Positions 1 through 8,211 of a stretch of DNA of 26,604 nt are shown here, piece after piece; within the stretch, counting starts at the first letter, position 1, and each line of letters starts with the position of its first letter. The DNA comes from JAAYJG01 sp964450305 (GTDB lineage Bacteria; Bacillota; Clostridia; DSM-8532). The stretch spans positions 1-26,604 of the forward strand of contig CAYVFB010000041.1 of assembly GCA_964450305.1 (NCBI GenBank). Direction: 5' to 3'. Made by a program: the position numbers and the translations under genes. The notes below the pieces were generated by a model. That model was not told the origin of the DNA, did not search any database, and saw only the letters and a program-made list of their open reading frames with translations.

Positions 1-454
1 CTAATAACTCAAAGCCACATGATAATAACGCCTTTTGGGAAGCCTTGTTGTTCTTGTCAATGTTAGCAGTAACTCTCTGTGCATCCTGCAATGAAAAAAT
101 TTTATCCAATAACAAGGTAATAGTTTCTTTGCCTAAGCCTTTGCCAAGATAAGACTCTTCTCCTATTAGATAATCTATGCCGTATGAACCTGTGAGTGAT
201 AGTGCTCCAAAATCTTCGCCACTACTATCCACACATTTATAATACAGGCATATTCCAATCGGACAGCTTTGCCACAATACAATGAGGTATGTTATCCATT
301 GAAATTTTCCTTTGTGCTCCTTAATTTCAGATATCCAGTCATCAATCGTAATTCCTAAACTCGGTATTTCATACCATTTTTTCACATGTTCCTTATTTAA
401 CCAGACCTCTACCAACGGAATATCACTATCATTAAGTAATCTTAACTCTAACAT
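1..454 (-). CDS. GNAT acetyltransferase, AAC(6')-like, truncated by window edge
   Basis: I translated this by hand. The ATG at 454 opens a frame of 151 codons that reaches the left edge without a stop, so the C-terminus is missing. The motif YLGKGLGK at residues 102-109 is the acetyl-CoA-binding motif A of GNAT N-acetyltransferases. It is followed by an N-x4-N-x-A-S block (131-139) and SCGF, the usual motif B region. The N-terminal WLN..HV.KW pattern and the IG-x2-SYLGKGLG pattern resemble aminoglycoside 6'-N-acetyltransferases of the AAC(6')-Ib/AacA4 group (Acetyltransf_8), which acetylate aminoglycosides using acetyl-CoA in the cytoplasm. The actual substrate cannot be read from sequence. 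A GGGAG ribosome binding site overlaps the stop codon of the upstream TetR gene, 12 bp away, so the two genes are almost certainly cotranscribed and the regulator probably controls this enzyme. The DNA is visibly AT-richer than the rest of the window. Confidence 0.85.
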   Translation of the reverse strand, partial: MLELRLLNDSDIPLVEVWLNKEHVKKWYEIPSLGITIDDWISEIKEHKGKFQWITYLIVLWQSCPIGICLYYKCVDSSGEDFGALSLTGSYGIDYLIGEESYLGKGLGKETITLLLDKIFSLQDAQRVTANIDKNNKASQKALLSCGFELL

Positions 455-466
455 AAATTTATCTCC

Positions 467-1066
467 CTACTGGTTAGTTTGTGTTTCGCTGTTTTTATCA
501 ACATATTCTGTTATGGACAGAATTAACGTATTAAGAGCCTCTTCCCTTGCTTGTTTAGAAATTCCAATATATGTTACTACGCGGTCAATACAATCTAATA
601 AAACTGTGATTGTTTCTGTTTGAAGCGCGCCAATATTTAATAGCTTCATAGTATTGGTCATTATGCTATCGGATATTTCTTCTGCCCTTGCACTATACTC
701 AGGGGGTAATTTCCTCAAAAGAAATTCCATATCGTTGGAGCTAATAAAATTACTAATGCTATCTTCCGCAAGATAAACGTCAAGTAAAAAACTAATTATT
801 TTTTCTTTCCGAGGTTGGTTTGTCAGCATGATTGCTTCAAATTTGTTTAACAATTCAATTTGCGATTTTACAATAACTTCATAAACACACTCTTCTTTAG
901 AATTAAAATATGAATAAAATGAACTTTTACCCATGCCAACGGACTTGATAATATCGTCTACCGTTATATTCTTAATTCCTTTTTGAGTTTGAATTAGTAT
1001 TCTTGTGTTTTTAATAATAGCTTTTTTGGTTTCTTCACGCTCATGCTCAGTTATAAGTTTAGGCAT
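467..1066 (-). CDS. TetR/AcrR-family transcriptional repressor
   Basis: This 199-residue protein has the size and layout of TetR-family one-component repressors. The N-terminal DNA-binding domain contains the helix-turn-helix at about residues 33-62 (ITVDDIIKSVGMGKSSFYSYF), with the typical G-x-G-K-S-S-F-Y-x-Y-F recognition helix. The rest is an all-helical ligand-binding and dimerisation domain that I cannot assign to a ligand. The ATG at 1066 follows an AAGGGGTG ribosome binding site. The gene is first in a two-gene unit with the AAC(6')-like acetyltransferase. A consensus promoter lies upstream and an imperfect palindrome sits around its predicted start, which suggests autorepression. Its partner makes a xenobiotic or antibiotic signal plausible, but that is inference. 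Confidence 0.93.
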   Translation of the reverse strand: MPKLITEHEREETKKAIIKNTRILIQTQKGIKNITVDDIIKSVGMGKSSFYSYFNSKEECVYEVIVKSQIELLNKFEAIMLTNQPRKEKIISFLLDVYLAEDSISNFISSNDMEFLLRKLPPEYSARAEEISDSIMTNTMKLLNIGALQTETITVLLDCIDRVVTYIGISKQAREEALNTLILSITEYVDKNSETQTNQ

Positions 1067-1080
1067 TTGGCACCCCTTTT

Positions 1081-1110
1081 TACGGACTTAAAAAGCAATT
1101 TCGGTCCATA
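1081..1110. promoter_or_regulatory. candidate TetR-family operator (imperfect palindrome)
   Basis: The 30-bp site reads TA.GGAC..AAA, six central bases, then TTT..GTCC.TA; 9-10 of 15 positions pair across the centre. It lies at and just downstream of the predicted start of the TetR transcript (about 1109-1110), where a bound dimer would block transcription. TetR-family proteins commonly bind such palindromes at their own promoters. The assignment to this particular protein is inference from position. Confidence 0.55.
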
Positions 1111-1115
1111 AAAAT

Positions 1116-1144
1116 ATTATAGCCGTATATTTGGGATAAGTCAA
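1116..1144 (-). promoter_or_regulatory. sigma-A promoter for the tetR-acetyltransferase unit
   Basis: On the minus strand a -35 box TTGACT (1144-1139) is followed by exactly 17 bp and a perfect -10 box TATAAT (1121-1116). Transcription should start near 1109, about 45 nt upstream of the TetR start codon. Confidence 0.8.
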
Positions 1145-1292
1145 TATGAAATAGCGAAACCTTCTCTTTTTCAATAAGCAGACAATTACACAAAGAAAGC
1201 GTAATTACTTCTCGATGGGAAAAATCGTGATAACAAATCAGAGAAGGGATACATTTTAAGAATACATGAAAAATACAGCATCTGGTTGTTCC

Positions 1293-1321
1293 TTGTGCCG
1301 TCAGTCTGCGTGATGTATAAT
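1293..1321 (+). promoter_or_regulatory. possible promoter for the ABC exporter operon
   Basis: A perfect -10 hexamer TATAAT at 1316-1321 is preceded at 17 bp by TTGTGC, which matches only the first half of the -35 consensus. It stands 33 bp before the ATPase start codon, so the distance is suitable. The weak -35 keeps confidence low. Confidence 0.4.
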
Positions 1322-1354
1322 GGTACCGAAATTGAAGTGAAAGGATAAAAGAGA

Positions 1355-2065
1355 ATGCTTCAGGTAAAAAATCTGACCAAGCGCTATGAAAAGATTCTGG
1401 CTGTTGACAACATCAGCTTTGAAGTGAAGGCAGGAGAGATCGGGGTGCTGCTCGGGCCCAATGGCGCGGGGAAAAGCACCACCATCAAGTCTATCGCGGG
1501 CCTGCTGCGGTTTAACGGAGAGATATTGATCGATGGTTCTTCCAACAAAACCACCCAGGCCAAAAAGGTTTTCGGGTATATCCCTGAGAGTGCGGCAGTA
1601 TACGATTATCTTACCGTATGGGAACACATGGAGTTTATTGCCCGCGCCTACAGGCTCGGTGATGGCTGGCAGCAGCATGCCGATCATTTGCTGGCACGGT
1701 TTGAGCTGATTGACAAAAAAGACAAGCTTGGAAAAGAGCTGTCCAAGGGTATGCAGCAGAAGATCAGCATCTGCTGTGCACTGTTGATCAAGCCCAGAAT
1801 GGCGATGTTTGACGAACCCATGATGGGGTTGGACCCAAAGGCCATCAAGGAACTGAAGAGCGTGTTCAAAGAGCTGAAAAACTCAGGCTGCACCGTGTTG
1901 ATCAGCACCCATATCATCGATAGCATTGATGAGGTCTGGGACAGGGTTCTGATCATGAACAGGGGCAGGGTGGTTTTGTCCAGAACCCGCACCGAGGTTG
2001 AAGACAATGCCGAGTCCCTGGAGCATATCTTCTTTGCTGTTACGGAAGGGGTGGCTGGTGCATGA
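1355..2065 (+). CDS. ABC transporter ATP-binding protein (ABC-2 exporter type)
   Basis: This 236-residue protein is the nucleotide-binding subunit of an ABC exporter; it hydrolyses ATP on the cytoplasmic face to drive the membrane subunit encoded next. Visible motifs in order are Walker A GPNGAGKST (34-42), a Q-loop region IPESAAVYDYLT in which Glu takes the place of Gln (as is frequent in ABC-2 ATPases), a signature LSKGMQQK (129-136) instead of LSGGQ, Walker B with MAMFDEP (149-155), the D-loop GLD, and the switch His in STH (186). The ATG follows a GAAAGGA ribosome binding site. The stop overlaps the start of the permease gene by 4 bp (ATGA), showing translational coupling. The substrate is unknown; relatives export drugs, peptides or lipids. 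Confidence 0.93.
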   Translation: MLQVKNLTKRYEKILAVDNISFEVKAGEIGVLLGPNGAGKSTTIKSIAGLLRFNGEILIDGSSNKTTQAKKVFGYIPESAAVYDYLTVWEHMEFIARAYRLGDGWQQHADHLLARFELIDKKDKLGKELSKGMQQKISICCALLIKPRMAMFDEPMMGLDPKAIKELKSVFKELKNSGCTVLISTHIIDSIDEVWDRVLIMNRGRVVLSRTRTEVEDNAESLEHIFFAVTEGVAGA

Positions 2066-3624
2066 GCGCGCTGCTGTATATCATTCGTAAGCAACTGAAA
2101 AATGTAATCCGGGGGCTGACAAAAAAACCGCTCGCGCTGATCGGGTATATCCTGATCGGAATGCTTATGATGTTTTCCCTTGTGATCGTTCTCATCATGC
2201 CCTCGGGTGCGGTGCGCCACGGCGACAATCAGGTGTTCAGCGCAATCTTTACGGGTCTTATTGTCATTGCGTTGTATTTCAGCCTGAAGCAGGGCATTGA
2301 AAAGGGAAGCTCCTACTTCCGGTATTCTGACGTGAACCTTGTTTTTACCGCACCTTTCAAGCCAAGCAAGGTTCTTTTATACGGTTTTATCAAGCACATG
2401 GGAACCTCTTTTCTCATTGTAGTCTTTACCATATTTCAGGTTCCCAATGTGAAGAACAATTTTATGCTGCACAGCTATGGGATATGGGTGATTCTTCTTT
2501 CGGTACTGTTTTACTCCTTGCTGTATCCCATCGTCGGGATGATTTTATACACCTTCTCCTCAGTAAGCACAAAAAGGCGCACCCTGACCAAACGCGCGCT
2601 GGACGCGTTGGCAGTGCTGTTTGTTGTGGGTTTGGTCGTGTCGGTGCTGCAAAAACAATCTCTGATCGATGGAGCCATTTCATACCTGAACAATGACGTC
2701 TTTGCATGGATGCCGATGGTTGGGCAGCTCAGGGCGATTGGTACGGCAGCTGTTTATGGTATCGGCCCCTCCTTCTGGCTTGGCGTGGGTATTTTAACCG
2801 TAGCCATCGCTACATTCGTGATCGTCCTGTACAACAGCGATATGGACTATTATGAGGATGTCCTGGGTGCTACCGAACAGATAGAGCAGCGTATACAGGC
2901 AAAACGGCAGGGCCGGGATGGGAGCATTGTGCAAAGAAAAGCCCGCAAGGTGAAAGGTGGATTCTCCGGCGGCGGAGCAAGGGCTATTTTTGAAAAAAGC
3001 CTTTTGGAATACCGCAAGACCAGCTATTTTTTGTTTTTTGACAAGTCCAGCCTGATTATCGCACTGGCAGGATTGGGGTTCAAGTTTTTAATGCCTGATG
3101 GCCAGACATCAATCTTCTTTACGCTGTTCTTCAGTGCATATATGCTCTTTTTCTTCACTGTCCAGGGCAAATGGCCTCAAGAGCTGGATAAACCCTATGT
3201 CTTCCTCATTCCCGAAAGCAATGGTAAAAAGCTTTTGTACACCACTCTGCCTGAAAATATTAAAAACCTTTTTGACGGTGTTCTATTGTTCACGCTCTCT
3301 TATTTTCTTCTTAATGTGAGCCTTTCGGTTGCAGCCATGTGCGTTATTTGCTATACGCTGTACGGAGCCATCTATATTTATGCCGATATTGTATCCCGTC
3401 GTTTGTTCGGCAGCGTACACAGCAAAGCTATGCAGATCTTTATCAAACTTTTTGTTTCCCTTTTTGTGGTTATCCCAGGGATTGTCATCATGGGAATCCT
3501 CTCGTTTACGCTTCAAAACGAGTTTGTATCCGTGCTGGGCATTACAGCCTGGAACCTGCTTGCAGCCTCCGGTTTGTTCCTTGCCTCCAGTGGTATTTTT
3601 AGTAACCTTGAGGTGGCTGCATAA
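2062..3624 (+). CDS. ABC exporter permease (putative ABC_export family)
   Basis: The 520-residue product is very hydrophobic, with about a dozen membrane segments in two clusters: roughly residues 25-180 and 225-260, then 325-365 and 400-515. Between them lies a charged cytoplasmic stretch (about 275-310) rich in Lys, Arg and Gly. The architecture matches the Firmicute family annotated as putative ABC exporter (PF16962), not the six-helix ABC2_membrane type. It starts at the ATG overlapping the ATPase stop, so the two proteins are made together and presumably form one exporter complex. The substrate is not evident. A hairpin about 70 bp downstream may end the transcript. Confidence 0.85.
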   Translation: MSALLYIIRKQLKNVIRGLTKKPLALIGYILIGMLMMFSLVIVLIMPSGAVRHGDNQVFSAIFTGLIVIALYFSLKQGIEKGSSYFRYSDVNLVFTAPFKPSKVLLYGFIKHMGTSFLIVVFTIFQVPNVKNNFMLHSYGIWVILLSVLFYSLLYPIVGMILYTFSSVSTKRRTLTKRALDALAVLFVVGLVVSVLQKQSLIDGAISYLNNDVFAWMPMVGQLRAIGTAAVYGIGPSFWLGVGILTVAIATFVIVLYNSDMDYYEDVLGATEQIEQRIQAKRQGRDGSIVQRKARKVKGGFSGGGARAIFEKSLLEYRKTSYFLFFDKSSLIIALAGLGFKFLMPDGQTSIFFTLFFSAYMLFFFTVQGKWPQELDKPYVFLIPESNGKKLLYTTLPENIKNLFDGVLLFTLSYFLLNVSLSVAAMCVICYTLYGAIYIYADIVSRRLFGSVHSKAMQIFIKLFVSLFVVIPGIVIMGILSFTLQNEFVSVLGITAWNLLAASGLFLASSGIFSNLEVAA

Positions 3625-3695
3625 CCACACTTGTAAGTCCCAAATACTAGAGCCTGGTCATATCGGGATAAACATGTCCGAACCTTCGGGCATTC

Positions 3696-3752
3696 CAGCA
3701 GGGGACAGTTCTGAATAATAAGGGATCGTCCTCTGCTGTTTCCTGCCTTTTT
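3696..3752 (+). terminator. possible terminator after the ABC exporter genes
   Basis: An 11-bp stem, CAGCAGGGGAC (3696-3706) against GTCCTCTGCTG (3728-3738) with one G-T pair, encloses a 21-nt loop. It is followed by TTTCCTGCCTTTTT. The large loop and interrupted T-tract make it an imperfect intrinsic terminator. Confidence 0.5.
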
Positions 3753-3798
3753 CTAATGTGGCATTAAAGTTCAATTAGAGTTTCATTAAGTGCCTTGT

Positions 3799-3810
3799 GG
3801 GACAGGCTCC
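3799..3810. repeat. GGGACAGG(C/T)TCC short repeat, copy 1
   Basis: This 12-mer recurs with one change at 14314-14325. Both copies are intergenic. Sequences of the form GGGACAGGTTCC are reminiscent of palindromic repeats left by IS200-like/REP-type transposases in Firmicutes, but no transposase is present here. Confidence 0.35.
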
Positions 3811-3887
3811 CTTTGTGATACAAAGAATATAGTTACTCATGTAAATTGAATATGAACCATAATCCAGATGAACAGGGGGAGTTTTCC

Positions 3888-4961
3888 ATGAATGAAAGAG
3901 GAAGAAATATTATACCGATGATCGGCTTTATTCTGATAGTAGCCGTAGTAATGGGTGGGTTAGCATGTGCAAAAGGGTTTGGAAAAACCCAATTGTTTGA
4001 CGGCAATGAAGCAAGCAGCAAGAGCAAAACCAAAACCCTCTCCTTCGGTGGTTATACCATTGATGAAAACGGTCAGATAACCACAAAGGGGATGGATAAG
4101 ATATCCATTTCTGCGGTAAGCTCTGAAATTAAAATTGAAACCCATCAATCAGACGAGGTGGAAGCGCATTTCCACGGGGAGGTCAGTACAGTAAACAAGG
4201 ACGCCCTTCCTTATCTGGAGGTTGTAAAAGAGGGAAAAACAGCTGTTGTCAGGATCGTACACCCAAATGTCGTGAACATCTCAATTTCCGGGCAAACCTG
4301 GCTGGATGTCAAGGTTCCTGAAAGCTGGGGGGACGATCTCGAAGCGACCGGTATCTCCGGGTCGATCAACGCTCCCCGGCTGGAGGGTGACAGAATAAAG
4401 GTTGGAAGCGTTTCCGGAAAGATCAGTGTGGAAAACATCAATGGTGAAAACGTAGAACTGAGTTCAACCTCCGGAAGCATCGAAATCGGAACGCTGGTCG
4501 CGAAGAATCTGTTTGAAAAGAGTACCGTTTCCGGAAGCTTTGAAGTGGACGCTCTGGAAGCAGAAGAGGTGAAGATGGGCTCAACCTCCGGTTCCACCAC
4601 TGTCAGAAACGCGACGGTTGATAAAGTCTCATCTACCAGCATCTCGGGTTCCGTGAAGATGGACATCCAGGAAGGAAGCGCGGAATTGTCCACCACTTCC
4701 GGTGAAATCTCCGTATCGTTTAATAAGAGCTTTAAGGATTTCAAGGCAAACAGCGTATCCGGTTCGGTAACGCTTCGCGTTCCAGAGGATTCCGGGTTCA
4801 AGGTCGATGCGAATACGGTTTCCGGAGATATCAATTGTGAGGATTTCTCCATGAAGATACTCTCTTCAAAGAAGAATCATCTGGAGGCTGAAGCCGGTGA
4901 CGGTGACAGCAAGATAGAGGTTCATACCACTTCCGGCAGCGTAAGCATTAAAAAGAAGTAA
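3888..4961 (+). CDS. membrane-anchored DUF4097 beta-helix repeat protein
   Basis: I place the start at the ATG at 3888 because GGGGGAG stands six bases upstream; in-frame starts at 3846 (TTG) and 3852 lack a ribosome binding site. The 357-residue product has one N-terminal membrane segment (about 9-28). An LAC sequence at 25-27 could be a weak lipobox, but Gly at -3 argues against it. From residue 157 a short S-G motif, usually preceded by T/V-S or T-T, recurs at 157, 176, 195, 215, 234, 253, 271, 291, 312 and 349. That is a regular 18-21-residue period typical of the beta-helix of DUF4097 adhesin-like proteins. The function of this family is not established; the repeat portion is probably extracytoplasmic. 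It lies in the same direction as the ABC exporter, but 263 bp and a possible terminator separate them, so any functional link is loose. Confidence 0.85.
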   Translation: MNERGRNIIPMIGFILIVAVVMGGLACAKGFGKTQLFDGNEASSKSKTKTLSFGGYTIDENGQITTKGMDKISISAVSSEIKIETHQSDEVEAHFHGEVSTVNKDALPYLEVVKEGKTAVVRIVHPNVVNISISGQTWLDVKVPESWGDDLEATGISGSINAPRLEGDRIKVGSVSGKISVENINGENVELSSTSGSIEIGTLVAKNLFEKSTVSGSFEVDALEAEEVKMGSTSGSTTVRNATVDKVSSTSISGSVKMDIQEGSAELSTTSGEISVSFNKSFKDFKANSVSGSVTLRVPEDSGFKVDANTVSGDINCEDFSMKILSSKKNHLEAEAGDGDSKIEVHTTSGSVSIKKK

Positions 4962-5116
4962 AAGCATTTGGATACAGAGGAACCATAACAATCGTTTGCC
5001 CACGCGGTACAGGGGTATTCGCCGAAACACCAGGGTAATCCTGCAGCATTATAACTTGTAAAAGTATCAATTTAATTGACAAAACCCGGTGATGAACCAG
5101 AAAAATGAACGGAAAT

Positions 5117-5162
5117 AACCAGCCATTCTCAGGCAACTGCTTGAAATGGCTGGTTTGTTTTA
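5117..5162 (+). terminator. terminator downstream of the DUF4097 gene
   Basis: A perfect 11-bp stem, AACCAGCCATT (5117-5127) against AATGGCTGGTT (5145-5155), encloses 17 nt and is followed by TGTTTTA. It lies about 155 bp after the DUF4097 stop. Confidence 0.7.
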
Positions 5163-5485
5163 GACTGCTTAAAGATTGACTTTGATCAAGCTGTTGTTTT
5201 AAGTGCTTTTGCTTTTGTCGTATTTTCGAGGAGACGAATTACGCTTTCACACTGTTTTAGAGGAATGGAATGAGGATATCTAAAGAAAGTGTATAAAGTA
5301 CCGAATAAATGCAAACTAAGTATGGACGTTTTTCGATAGAATATGACTCATAATGGGGTAGTATGCTGGTTTCGATTTTGCTGCTATCCGGATAAAGGAA
5401 AAGCTATCCCCCAATCCAGTGAAATGAAGCATAAAACGCAGGCGTTGAAAGCTGCTATTTGGCTTATTTCCTGGGTGATCAATTG

Positions 5486-5539
5486 TTGGTCCTGACCAAA
5501 CCCTGAGCCAAAAGAACGATAAACCCGGTTTGAACCGGA
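5486..5539. promoter_or_regulatory. two short palindromes upstream of the sugar-kinase gene
   Basis: TTGGTC-CT-GACCAA (5486-5499) and CCGGTT-TG-AACCGG (5526-5539) are each perfect 6+6 palindromes with a 2-bp centre, and their centres are 40 bp apart. Small even-centred palindromes of this kind are typical binding sites for dimeric repressors such as LacI or GntR proteins. No regulator gene is adjacent, so the binder is unknown. Confidence 0.4.
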
Positions 5540-5583
5540 TAAAATATGATAAAAAGTCGATTCTATAAAGGAGGTTTTCACTG

Positions 5584-6657
5584 ATGCAACTTCGAGAAAA
5601 CGCAGCTTATGCCATGGTGGTCCCTACCAGTATGGGCGTGCGGATCACCCCGACCAATTCACAGCCTGTTCACTCCAGCGATATGTTCATGCTGCATGTC
5701 ACCAGCGCTGAAACCAATGTTGCCAGCATTTCATCCTATCTGGGTCTTCGCGTAAAAGTACTGACAACCTTTGTCAAGGACAGCCCCATTGCCCGGCTGA
5801 TCAAGGACAATCTGGCCAGCCGCCATATGGAATATGAAGGTAAGGAAGTTCCCCAGGGAGGCCCGTGGGGGTACCGTCACCAGTTCAACATCGCCGATGC
5901 AGGCTGTGGTGCCAGAGGCCCCCGCGTTCACAATGATCGTGCCGGTGAAGTGGGCCGTACGCTGAACGCGAAAGATTTTAATTTGGAAAAGCTGTTTGGT
6001 CAGGATGGGGTTCAGATTCTGCATCTGTCCGGTCTTATCGCGGCGCTGTCACCTGAAACCAGTACTTTTTGCCTGGAACTGGCCAGGGCTGCCAAGAAAC
6101 ATGGTACACGCATTTCCTTTGATATGAATTATCGTGCGTCCTTCTGGAAAAACCGAGAAAAAGAGCTTCGTGATGTCTTTACCGAAATCGCAAGTTTATC
6201 CGACATTCTTATCGGCAATGAAGAGGATTTCCAGCTTAGCCTCGGTATTGAAGGGCCCGAGGCCGGAGGAAAGGAACTGGCCGGTAAAATCGATAGTTTT
6301 AAAGGCATGATTGCCCGTGTGAAGGCAGCATTCCCCAACGCTTCGGTCTTTGCCACAACGCTGCGCGAGGTTATCAGCACCAACATGCACAGATGGGGCG
6401 CCATCCTTTTGGAGGGTGATAACTGGTATGTTGCCGAGCCCCGTGAAATTCCCATATTGGACAGAATTGGCGGTGGCGACGGCTATGTCGGCGGAATGCT
6501 GTATGCTATTCTCAGGGGCTGGGAGCCTTCGAAATGGGTACAATTCGGCTGGGCCACCGGCGCAATGGCAACGACCTTCCTCACAGACTATGCACAGCCT
6601 GCCGACGAAGAACAGGTCTGGAGCATCTGGCAGGGCAACGCACGCGTAAAGCGATAA
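5584..6657 (+). CDS. PfkB-family sugar kinase, 2-keto-3-deoxygluconate kinase-like
   Basis: This 357-residue protein belongs to the ribokinase/PfkB family, which transfers the gamma-phosphate of ATP to a sugar or sugar-acid hydroxyl. The C-terminal catalytic signature is RIGGGDGYVGG (294-304); Asp299 is the expected catalytic base, and the anion-hole glycines precede it. The second signature region includes FDMNYRASFW (179-188), the D-x-N-x-R pattern seen in KDG kinases, and ILIGNEEDF (208-216). It is best described as KDG-kinase-like; the true substrate is not certain. The ATG follows AAAGGAGG nine bases upstream. The next genes in the same direction encode 6-phosphogluconate dehydrogenase and a LarA homologue, pointing to sugar-acid metabolism. 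Confidence 0.88.
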   Translation: MQLRENAAYAMVVPTSMGVRITPTNSQPVHSSDMFMLHVTSAETNVASISSYLGLRVKVLTTFVKDSPIARLIKDNLASRHMEYEGKEVPQGGPWGYRHQFNIADAGCGARGPRVHNDRAGEVGRTLNAKDFNLEKLFGQDGVQILHLSGLIAALSPETSTFCLELARAAKKHGTRISFDMNYRASFWKNREKELRDVFTEIASLSDILIGNEEDFQLSLGIEGPEAGGKELAGKIDSFKGMIARVKAAFPNASVFATTLREVISTNMHRWGAILLEGDNWYVAEPREIPILDRIGGGDGYVGGMLYAILRGWEPSKWVQFGWATGAMATTFLTDYAQPADEEQVWSIWQGNARVKR

Positions 6658-6673
6658 AAGTATAACCCGACTC

Positions 6674-6714
6674 TCCCGCTGTCTAAAACGGGATCCGCTG
6701 TTCATACAGCGGGA
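6674..6714. repeat. alternative hairpins between kinase and gnd genes
   Basis: The segment can fold in two mutually exclusive ways: CCGCTGT-tcat-ACAGCGG (6695-6712), or TCCCGCTGT (6674-6682) with ACAGCGGGA (6706-6714). There is no T-tract after it, so it is unlikely to be a simple terminator on the plus strand. It may affect mRNA stability or partial termination. Confidence 0.5.
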
Positions 6715-6759
6715 AAAATGTGAAGCGTCACGAGTATAATCCACAGGAGGATTTGAGAT

Positions 6760-8211
6760 ATGAGTAAGGCGGACATAGGACTTATCGGTCTGGCAGTTAT
6801 GGGTGAAAACCTTGTCATGAACATGGAAAGCAAGGGCTTCACTGTTGCGGTTTTTAACCGTACTACGGATAAAGTCAGCGCTTTCGTTGAAGGACGTGCA
6901 AAAGGTAAGAACATTATCGGAACTTATTCCCTGCAAGAGCTGGCTGATTCTTTGAAGAAGCCCCGCAAGGTCATGATGATGGTGAAGGCGGGAAAACCCG
7001 TAGATGATTTCATTGATTTACTGCTGCCATATCTGGAAGCGGGCGATATCATCATCGACGGCGGCAACTCCCATTTTCCCGATACCATCCGGCGCACAAA
7101 ATATGTTGAAGACAAGGGCATGTTTTATATCGGCACCGGCGTATCCGGCGGCGAAGAAGGTGCGCTGAAGGGCCCGAGCATGATGCCCGGCGGTTCACCG
7201 CAGGCATGGCCTCATGTAAAGCCAATCTTCCAGGCCATATGCGCAAAGGTGGAAGATGGTTCTCCGTGCTGTGACTGGGTTGGAGAAAATGGTGCCGGGC
7301 ACTTTGTGAAAATGGTGCACAATGGCATTGAATATGGGGACATGCAGCTGATTTGCGAAGCATACCATGTGATGAAGGATTTACTGGGTATGTCAGCCGA
7401 TGAAATGCATGAAGTGTTCAGGGAATGGAACGAAGGCGAGCTGAGCAGCTATCTGATCGAGATCACCCGTGATATTCTGGCTTATAAGGATGAAGACGGT
7501 AAACCCATTGTAGATAAGATTCTTGATACCGCAGGCCAGAAGGGTACCGGAAAATGGACAGGTATTGCCGCCCTGGATGAAGGCGTGCCCCTTACACTGA
7601 TAGGTGAAGCTGTTTTCTCCCGTTGTTTGTCAGCGATGAAGGCTGAGCGGGCGGAAGCTTCAAAGGTGCTCACCGGCCCTAAAGCAAGCTTTAATGGTGA
7701 CAAAAAGGCTATGATCGAAGACATCCGCAAAGCACTATATGCTTCAAAGATCGTATCCTATGCCCAGGGGTATACCCTGATGAGCGCAGCCGCAAAAACC
7801 TACGGCTGGAACCTGAACTACGGTGGAATCGCGCTGATGTGGCGCGGCGGGTGCATCATTCGCTCCACCTTCCTGGGTAAAATCAAGGAAGCATATGATA
7901 ACAATCCGGAATTAAGCAATTTGTTGTTGGATCCGTTCTTCAGACAAACGGTGATGGACGCCCAGGACAGCTGGAGAAGAGTTACCGCAGCAGCATTGAT
8001 GAACGGCATCCCTGTCCCGGCGTTTACAACAGCCCTGTGCTATTTCGACGGGTTCAGAAGCGAACGGCTTCCGGCTAACCTGCTGCAGGCGCAGCGCGAC
8101 TACTTCGGGGCCCATACCTACGAACGGGTCGACAAGCCAAGAGGAGAATTCTATCATACCAATTGGACAGGAACAGGCGGAAGCACTTCTGCATCCACAT
8201 ATACTGCTTAG
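6760..8211 (+). CDS. gnd: 6-phosphogluconate dehydrogenase, decarboxylating (NADP-dependent type)
   Basis: The enzyme converts 6-phosphogluconate and NADP+ to ribulose 5-phosphate, CO2 and NADPH in the cytosol (oxidative pentose phosphate pathway). At 483 residues it has the length of the long homodimeric GndA type, unlike the short form of about 300 residues. Visible motifs are the Rossmann fingerprint GLIGLAVMGEN (7-17), NRTT (33-36) for the NADP phosphate, DGGNS (100-104), VSGGEEGA (128-135), the active-site block HFVKMVHNGIEYGD (181-194) with Lys184, and KGTGKWT further on. The C-terminal PRGEFYHTNW matches the swapped tail that closes the partner's active site. The ATG follows CAGGAGG. 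It sits between the sugar kinase and the LarA gene, so it may serve sugar-acid catabolism as well as NADPH supply. Confidence 0.97.
   Translation: MSKADIGLIGLAVMGENLVMNMESKGFTVAVFNRTTDKVSAFVEGRAKGKNIIGTYSLQELADSLKKPRKVMMMVKAGKPVDDFIDLLLPYLEAGDIIIDGGNSHFPDTIRRTKYVEDKGMFYIGTGVSGGEEGALKGPSMMPGGSPQAWPHVKPIFQAICAKVEDGSPCCDWVGENGAGHFVKMVHNGIEYGDMQLICEAYHVMKDLLGMSADEMHEVFREWNEGELSSYLIEITRDILAYKDEDGKPIVDKILDTAGQKGTGKWTGIAALDEGVPLTLIGEAVFSRCLSAMKAERAEASKVLTGPKASFNGDKKAMIEDIRKALYASKIVSYAQGYTLMSAAAKTYGWNLNYGGIALMWRGGCIIRSTFLGKIKEAYDNNPELSNLLLDPFFRQTVMDAQDSWRRVTAAALMNGIPVPAFTTALCYFDGFRSERLPANLLQAQRDYFGAHTYERVDKPRGEFYHTNWTGTGGSTSASTYTA

Larger units (their letters stand above)
4962..5583. other. 622-bp intergenic region between the DUF4097 and sugar-kinase genes
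   Basis: It contains a strong hairpin terminator near 5117-5162 and two short palindromes near 5486-5499 and 5526-5539, listed separately. I found no convincing open reading frame on either strand and no promoter with both boxes matching consensus. The start region of the next gene carries AAAGGAGG. Confidence 0.7.

Noticed and set aside
4211..4852. Long minus-strand frame of 213 codons opposite the DUF4097 gene
   Set aside because: It is the antisense shadow of a repetitive Ser/Gly-rich gene and lacks a start signal.
6196..6936. Minus-strand frame of 246 codons across the kinase-gnd junction
   Set aside because: It spans two well-supported plus-strand genes and their spacer, has no recognisable domain, and resembles other antisense shadows.
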